A stretch of 64,000 nt of DNA. Source: Mobilitalea torta (GTDB lineage: Bacteria; Bacillota; Clostridia; Lachnospirales; Lachnospiraceae). Each line of letters starts with the position of its first letter. Within the stretch, counting starts at the first letter, position 1. Shown here one piece after another: positions 59,384 through 64,000 of this stretch. The translations under genes and the position numbers were made by a program. Under the pieces are notes generated by a model. It did not search any database and was not told where the DNA came from. It saw only the letters and a program-made list of their open reading frames with translations. The DNA is taken from positions 62,001 through 126,000 of the forward strand of contig NZ_JBNPXH010000016.1 of the NCBI RefSeq assembly GCF_050433395.1. The letters are read 5' to 3'.

Positions 59384-60819
59384 AGCTGATATTTGAAAAA
59401 AGCAGGGAGGGAAGGAGCTGTACGCTTCTCCCGGAATGCGATGTCCCGGCAGTATCTCCCTCGGAGCAGTTCCGGCGCAAAGCAGCTCTTCGTCTGCCCC
59501 AGGTATCCGAGACCGAGCTGAGCAGACATTATACCCAGCTGATGAAGCGCACCTTTGGAGTCAACGGAGGTTTCTATCCCCTGGGCTCCTGTACCATGAA
59601 ATACAATCCCAAAATCAATGACGAGATTGCTAGGCTCAGCGGCTTTTCGGGGATTCATCCCCTTCAGCCCGAGGAGAGCATCCAGGGCTGCCTTGAGGTC
59701 ATAAAGAAAGCGGAGGAGACCCTCTGTGAGATCACCGGCATGGACGCAATGGATTTTCAGCCGGCAGCAGGCGCTCATGGGGAATACACCGGATTGAAAT
59801 TAATCTGGGCCTATCATCAGAGCCGCAAGGATACGAAGCGGACGAAGATCATTGTCCCGGATTCCGCCCACGGCACCAATCCCGCCAGCGCGGCCATGGC
59901 CGGCTTCTCCGTAGTCAATGTGCCCTCCACGGCGGAAGGCTATGTGGATGTGGAGGAGCTTCGCAAGGCGGTAGGGGAGGATACGGCAGGCTTCATGCTG
60001 ACCAATCCCAATACCATCGGCATGTTTGATGAAAATATCCTGGAGATAACAAGGATTATCCATGAAGCGGGGGGCTTGAACTATTATGACGGAGCCAATC
60101 TCAATGCCATCATGGGAATCGCAAGGCCTGGCGATATGGGCTTTGATGTGGTGCACCTTAATCTGCATAAAACCTTTTCCACGCCCCACGGCGGAGGAGG
60201 TCCCGGCAGCGGCCCGGTGGGCTGTAAGAAAGAGCTGATCCCGTATCTGCCCTCGCCCCGCATTGCGGAGGAACAGGGGCATTATCGGTGGGAAGCAAAG
60301 TCAGCGGACAGCATCGGCAGGGTGAAATCCTTCTACGGCAATTTCCTTGTGGTAGTGAGAGCGCTGACCTATATTCTGACCCTGGGAGCGGAAGGGCTGC
60401 GCGGAGCTTCGGAGAATGCGGTGCTGAATGCCAATTATATGCTTCATTTGCTGAAGGATACCTTTGATATACCCTTCAAGGGGCCGTGTATGCATGAGTT
60501 TGTAATCTCCCTGGAGGAGCTGAAGAAGGAAAAGGGCGTGTCGGCGCTGGATTTTGCAAAGACCCTTCTGGATTATGGAATGCATCCTCCGACCATGTAT
60601 TTCCCCCTCATTGTCCATGAGGCCCTTATGGTGGAGCCCACGGAGACGGAGAGCAGGGAGACGCTTGAGGAGGCGGCACAAATATACCGGCAGATATATG
60701 AGAGGGCCATGACAGAGCCGGAAGCATTGCACTTAAGCCCGGTGAGTACGCCTGTCGGCCGCCCGGATGAGGTGTTGGCCGCCCGGAATCCGGTTATTCG
60801 TTACAGCTTTGAGGAGTGA
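59380..60819 (+). CDS. gcvPB: Glycine dehydrogenase (decarboxylating) subunit 2
   Basis: 479 residues from the ATG at 59380, in an ATGA overlap with gcvPA and with AAGGAGG upstream; an in-frame start at 59287 lies within gcvPA. It has SCTMKYNPKINDE, FQPAAGAHGEYTGL, PDSAHGTNPASAAMAGF, the PLP lysine in HLNLHKTFSTPHGGGGPGSGP, and HEALMVEPTETESRE. It forms the catalytic half of the split P protein. Confidence 0.96.
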   Translation: MKLIFEKSREGRSCTLLPECDVPAVSPSEQFRRKAALRLPQVSETELSRHYTQLMKRTFGVNGGFYPLGSCTMKYNPKINDEIARLSGFSGIHPLQPEESIQGCLEVIKKAEETLCEITGMDAMDFQPAAGAHGEYTGLKLIWAYHQSRKDTKRTKIIVPDSAHGTNPASAAMAGFSVVNVPSTAEGYVDVEELRKAVGEDTAGFMLTNPNTIGMFDENILEITRIIHEAGGLNYYDGANLNAIMGIARPGDMGFDVVHLNLHKTFSTPHGGGGPGSGPVGCKKELIPYLPSPRIAEEQGHYRWEAKSADSIGRVKSFYGNFLVVVRALTYILTLGAEGLRGASENAVLNANYMLHLLKDTFDIPFKGPCMHEFVISLEELKKEKGVSALDFAKTLLDYGMHPPTMYFPLIVHEALMVEPTETESRETLEEAAQIYRQIYERAMTEPEALHLSPVSTPVGRPDEVLAARNPVIRYSFEE

Positions 60820-60843
60820 TGGATAAAGAGAAAGAGGTACCCA

Positions 60844-61902
60844 TTGATACAGAACCTGAAATATATTATTACGAAGGAAACGAATCCATACAAGAATCTG
60901 GCTTTGGAGGAGTATCTTCTGAAGAACGTGAAGAAGGATGAGGTAATTCTCTACCTGTGGCAGAATGAAAAGACGGTGGTGATCGGCAGAAACCAGAATC
61001 CCTGGAAGGAATGCAGGGTTGCCGAGCTGGAGAAGGACGGAGGCAGACTGGTTCGCAGATTATCCGGCGGAGGAGCTGTGTTTCATGACCTGGGAAATCT
61101 GAACTTTACCTTTTTGGCTGCCAAAGAGAATTATGATGTGAACCGGCAGCTGGAGGTTATTATTAAGGCGGTGAACCGTTTTGGAATACCTGCCCAGAGA
61201 TCGGGGAGAAATGATATCACAGCCGAAGGAAGAAAATTCTCCGGCAATGCGTTTTACTCGGATGGGGAACACTGCTACCATCACGGCACCCTTCTGGTGA
61301 AGGTGGATATGAATATGCTGTCCCATTACCTGAATGTATCCAGGGAGAAGCTGGTCACAAAGGGGGTGGAATCCGTCCGTGCAAGGGTGGCCAATCTTAC
61401 GGAGTATACACCGGAGCTTGAGATTGCCGCACTTTCTAATAGCCTGATCGAGGCCTTTGGCGAGACTTACGGGCAGGGCAATGCAGGGCAGAGACTGGAA
61501 AGGCTAAAGGAGGAAGCTCTGGATAGAGCTGAATTGCAGGTGCCGAAAAGGCTAGAGGAGGAAGCTCTGAACAGAACCGCATTGCAGGAACTGGAGAAGA
61601 AGTATTCTTCTTACGAATGGAATTTTGGACGGAAAATGGAATTTGATTTTTCCCTGGAACAGAGATATTCCTGGGGAGATATTGATCTCCGCTTTGTGGT
61701 GGATTCCGGCAGGATTGTAAGCTGTGCCGCGTATTCCGATGCATTGGAGACACAGTATTTTGAACAGCTGTCCTCTGCGTTGACCGGATGTAGATTTCAT
61801 TCGGATCAAATGGCAGCAGTGGTGGGAGGAATCGCTGTTGCTTCCCAAAACCAGGGGATGCAGGAGGATATTTTACAGCTTCTTAAAAAAGCAGAGTTAT
61901 AG
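60844..61902 (+). CDS. lplA: Lipoate--protein ligase
   Basis: 352 residues. The biotinyl/lipoyl ligase domain has YLWQNEKTVVIGRNQNPWKE, RRLSGGGAVFHDLGNLNFTF, the catalytic lysine in HGTLLVKVDMNMLSHYL and ARVANLTEY. A C-terminal accessory domain follows (YEWNFGRKMEFDF ... GIAVASQNQGM). It activates lipoate with ATP and attaches it to GcvH. The start is a TTG at 60844 with AAAGAGG about 6 bases upstream. Between the domains is a 16-residue tandem repeat (RLKEEALDRAELQVPK, RLEEEALNRTALQELE; DNA 61501-61596), which is not usual for LplA. Confidence 0.93.
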   Translation: MIQNLKYIITKETNPYKNLALEEYLLKNVKKDEVILYLWQNEKTVVIGRNQNPWKECRVAELEKDGGRLVRRLSGGGAVFHDLGNLNFTFLAAKENYDVNRQLEVIIKAVNRFGIPAQRSGRNDITAEGRKFSGNAFYSDGEHCYHHGTLLVKVDMNMLSHYLNVSREKLVTKGVESVRARVANLTEYTPELEIAALSNSLIEAFGETYGQGNAGQRLERLKEEALDRAELQVPKRLEEEALNRTALQELEKKYSSYEWNFGRKMEFDFSLEQRYSWGDIDLRFVVDSGRIVSCAAYSDALETQYFEQLSSALTGCRFHSDQMAAVVGGIAVASQNQGMQEDILQLLKKAEL

Positions 61903-61972
61903 ATTGCGGTTGACTTATGACCCTTAAGTTGTGAAGAACAGACTAGTTCAAAAGGAGGCAGGAAGTGTTCCT

Positions 61973-63451
61973 ATGGAAAATCAATTTGATATTATTATCA
62001 TAGGCTCCGGGCCCGGCGGCTATGTGGCCGCTCTGAGGGCTGCGAAGCTGGGAAAGAAGGTGGCCTTGATTGAGGCCCGGGAGATAGGAGGGACCTGTCT
62101 TAACCGGGGATGCGTTCCAACCAAGACACTGATGCACAGCTCCCATTTGTTTTATGAAGCCCAGCATCTGGAGGAGCTGGGAATTACCGTTGAAGGAATC
62201 CATCTGGATATAGAGAAGCTGAGACAGAGGAAGGAAAAGGTAGTGGATCGAATCCGGCAGGGCATTACCGGACTGCTGGAAGCGAATAAAGTCACGATTG
62301 TATATGGACGAGCTAAAATTATCTCTCCTCAGGAGGTTGAAGTAGGGAAAGGGCAGAATGCATCAGAAGCGTCCTCTGAACATATCTCCTCCGCAGACAC
62401 ATCTTCCGGCGGGATTTTTAACGGGGAGCCGCAGTCTGAGCGGCTTTCAGCAGGAAAAATTCTGATTGCCGCAGGCTCTAAGCCGGTGATTCCCGGGTTG
62501 GAGGGAGTGGGACTACCTGATGTAATTACCAGCGATGAGCTGTTAGCTATGGAAAAGGGATACCGGAAGCTGTTGATTATCGGCGGCGGAGTAATCGGGA
62601 TTGAATGTGCGACCATTTACCGGGAGATGGGCTGCGAGGTGGAGATCGTGGAAGCCATGGACCGGATTCTGCCGGGAATGGACAAGGAAATTTCCCAGAG
62701 CATTTCCATGAGCTTGAAGAAAAAGGGAGTTACCATTCATACTAAGGCAAGGGTGACGGGCATTACGAAGAAGGACGGAATGCTATGCTGTGAGTACACG
62801 GAGAAGGATGCCGCCCATACTGCACAGACAGAAGGAATTCTGCTGGCAATCGGCAGACAGGCGAATACACAGGGTCTGCTGGCGGAGGGGCTCAGCCTGG
62901 AGACGGAGGGCAGCAGGCTTCGTGTAAACGAGGACTTTGAGACCAGTGTTCCCGGTATCTATGCCATCGGAGATGCGGTAAATAAGACCTGGCAGCTGGC
63001 TCACATGGCTTCCGCCCAGGGAATCTATGCCGTGGAAAGAATGTTCGGGGAGAGAACGGATATCAATCTGAGGGTAGTTCCCTCCTGTGTCTACACCTCA
63101 CCGGAAGCCGCCTCTGTGGGGCTTAGTGAGGAAGAAGCGATTCAAGCGGGATACCGTGTGAAGACGGGCAAATATCCTATGCTGGGCAACAGCAAGACCA
63201 TACTGTCTGCCGGTGACCGGGGCTTTATTAAGGTAATCTGCGATGCGGATTCCTTAAAGCTTCTGGGGGCGGTGCTGCTGTGTGACAGGGCAACGGATAT
63301 GGTCAGCGAATTTGCAACGGCCATTGCAAAGGGGCTCACCGTCAATGACATGGCCGCAGTTATACGGCCCCATCCCACCTATAGTGAAGCCATAACGGAA
63401 GCAGTCAGTGATGTGGAGGGGATGGCCATCCATCTGATGCCGAAGCGGTAA
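61973..63451 (+). CDS. lpdA: Dihydrolipoyl dehydrogenase (glycine cleavage L protein)
   Basis: 492 residues from the ATG at 61973 (AGGAAG about 7 bases upstream); a GTG at 61931 in frame has no ribosome site. FAD motif IIIIGSGPGGYVAA, redox disulfide GGTCLNRGCVPTK, NAD motif LLIIGGGVIGIECATIYREMG, FAD motif IYAIGDA, and the C-terminal HPTYSEAITEAV (His-Glu pair). It reoxidises the dihydrolipoyl arm of GcvH. A Ser/Glu-rich insert of about 30 residues (DNA ~62350-62455, NASEASSEHISSADTSSG) sits in the FAD domain before the LIAAGSKPVIPG strand, where most homologues have a short turn. Confidence 0.95.
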   Translation: MENQFDIIIIGSGPGGYVAALRAAKLGKKVALIEAREIGGTCLNRGCVPTKTLMHSSHLFYEAQHLEELGITVEGIHLDIEKLRQRKEKVVDRIRQGITGLLEANKVTIVYGRAKIISPQEVEVGKGQNASEASSEHISSADTSSGGIFNGEPQSERLSAGKILIAAGSKPVIPGLEGVGLPDVITSDELLAMEKGYRKLLIIGGGVIGIECATIYREMGCEVEIVEAMDRILPGMDKEISQSISMSLKKKGVTIHTKARVTGITKKDGMLCCEYTEKDAAHTAQTEGILLAIGRQANTQGLLAEGLSLETEGSRLRVNEDFETSVPGIYAIGDAVNKTWQLAHMASAQGIYAVERMFGERTDINLRVVPSCVYTSPEAASVGLSEEEAIQAGYRVKTGKYPMLGNSKTILSAGDRGFIKVICDADSLKLLGAVLLCDRATDMVSEFATAIAKGLTVNDMAAVIRPHPTYSEAITEAVSDVEGMAIHLMPKR

Positions 63452-63495
63452 TGACCGACAGTGCAGGGGATATTTTAGCAGTATATTATCAATTT

Positions 63496-64000
63496 ATGAA
63501 AGTGAGACAGCTGATGTATATCTTACCAAAGCCACAAAGTATAGAAGAAAAAACAGGATATTTTATTATTTCGTATCAATGCAGGATTTTAATAGACCCA
63601 TCCTGTGACAGGGAGGTATTCTCCCATGCGGTGATTTTACAGAAGGAGATAAAGGATAGATTGGGCTATGCCCTTGGGGTTACACGGGGAAAGACGGAAA
63701 ACGGAGGGATATTCCTGAATCTGGATTCCGGCATGAAGCAGGAAGAGTACACCCTTTCTGTTGCTGAGGATGGAATACGGATCAGCGGAGGGAGTGCCGC
63801 CGGAATTTTATATGGAATACAGACGCTTCGGCAGATCATTGCTCAGGAGGGGGCACACCTGCCCTGGCTTGTGATTCGGGATTATCCGGATATTGCTAAT
63901 CGGGGTTACTATTTTGATACCACCAGAGGAAGAATTCCGACTCTTGCAGCTTTGAAAGAGCTGGCAGATAAACTCAGCTATTATAAAATCAATCAATTAC
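63496..64000 (+). CDS. Beta-N-acetylhexosaminidase, GH20 (3' end outside window)
   Basis: Open frame running off the right edge, 168 codons visible. The start is the ATG at 63496 or, after GTGAGACAG, the ATG at 63514 (MYILPKPQSIEE). The N-terminal GH20b-type domain shows LPKPQSIEEKTGYF, EEYTLSVAEDGIRISGGSAAGILYGIQTLRQI and the domain junction LPWLVIRDYPDIANRGYYFDTTRGRIPTL, the typical entry to the catalytic barrel. The catalytic Asp-Glu pair lies beyond the edge. It removes terminal GlcNAc or GalNAc. No signal peptide is visible. It starts 44 bp after lpd but belongs to glycan use, not glycine cleavage. Confidence 0.88.
   Translation, partial: MKVRQLMYILPKPQSIEEKTGYFIISYQCRILIDPSCDREVFSHAVILQKEIKDRLGYALGVTRGKTENGGIFLNLDSGMKQEEYTLSVAEDGIRISGGSAAGILYGIQTLRQIIAQEGAHLPWLVIRDYPDIANRGYYFDTTRGRIPTLAALKELADKLSYYKINQL

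Overview
The window looks like a chromosome segment from an anaerobic gut- or rumen-type Firmicute, most likely Lachnospiraceae (Clostridia). Supporting signs are strong AGGAGG ribosome sites, a PBSX/XkdO-U style contractile-tail gene set, YesMN/LplABC carbohydrate systems, large signal-peptide-free glycosidases, a vanG-type cluster and a glycine-riboswitch-controlled gcv operon with split gcvP. No rRNA, tRNA, CRISPR array or intact transposase was seen. The species cannot be named from the sequence.

Region 1 (1-10.7 kb) is the late end of a contractile-tail prophage or tailocin: tape measure, LysM/XkdP, XkdQ hub, two small baseplate proteins, gp25-like XkdS, J-like XkdT, YmfQ, a 901-residue tail fibre, a small protein, holin and amidase endolysin, ending against chromosomal degV. 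The fibre carries the most striking structure in the window. Its last 100 codons and an antisense 101-codon alternative tip lie tail-to-tail (stops 4 bp apart) between two inverted 14-bp repeats (8157-8170 and 8784-8797). Both repeats are read in the same codon phase, so inversion would exchange the receptor-binding tip in frame.

Region 2 (10.8-20.3 kb) holds degV, a sialate-O-acetylesterase-like esterase with a GH29 fucosidase, and on the minus strand a vanR-vanS-vanG-vanXY-vanT cluster for D-Ala-D-Ser precursors. Its VanT lacks the usual membrane domain. Arrays of CTTA(A/G) at an exact 11-bp period lie upstream of vanR and of vanG and are probably VanR operators.

Region 3 (20.3-49 kb) is a carbohydrate locus. 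A minus-strand operon encodes a YesM-type sensor, a YesN-type regulator and an extra binding lipoprotein. Divergently there is an LplB/LplC/binding-protein importer, then eight intracellular carbohydrate enzymes: GH78, GH106, two GH2 paralogues (one with both catalytic glutamates replaced), a GH43/117/130-like propeller protein, a second GH106-like protein, GH42 and a GH140-like (apiosidase-type) protein. The importer and enzyme promoters share AATATGCATAA exactly 30 bp upstream of the -35, a likely YesN operator. The set suits uptake and cytoplasmic breakdown of branched, rhamnose-rich, possibly apiose-containing plant glycans or glycosides.

Region 4 (49-56 kb) is a mixed segment: a two-repeat hypothetical protein, a GNAT/BtrH-like fusion, a VOC-AraC pair, a TauT-type ABC pair without binding protein, a three-DnaA-box cluster, a 72-residue protein and a 40-bp inverted repeat.

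Region 5 (56-63.5 kb) is a glycine-cleavage operon (gcvT-gcvH-gcvPA-gcvPB-lplA-lpd) behind a strong promoter, a tandem glycine riboswitch and an intrinsic terminator. A GH20 gene runs off the right edge.
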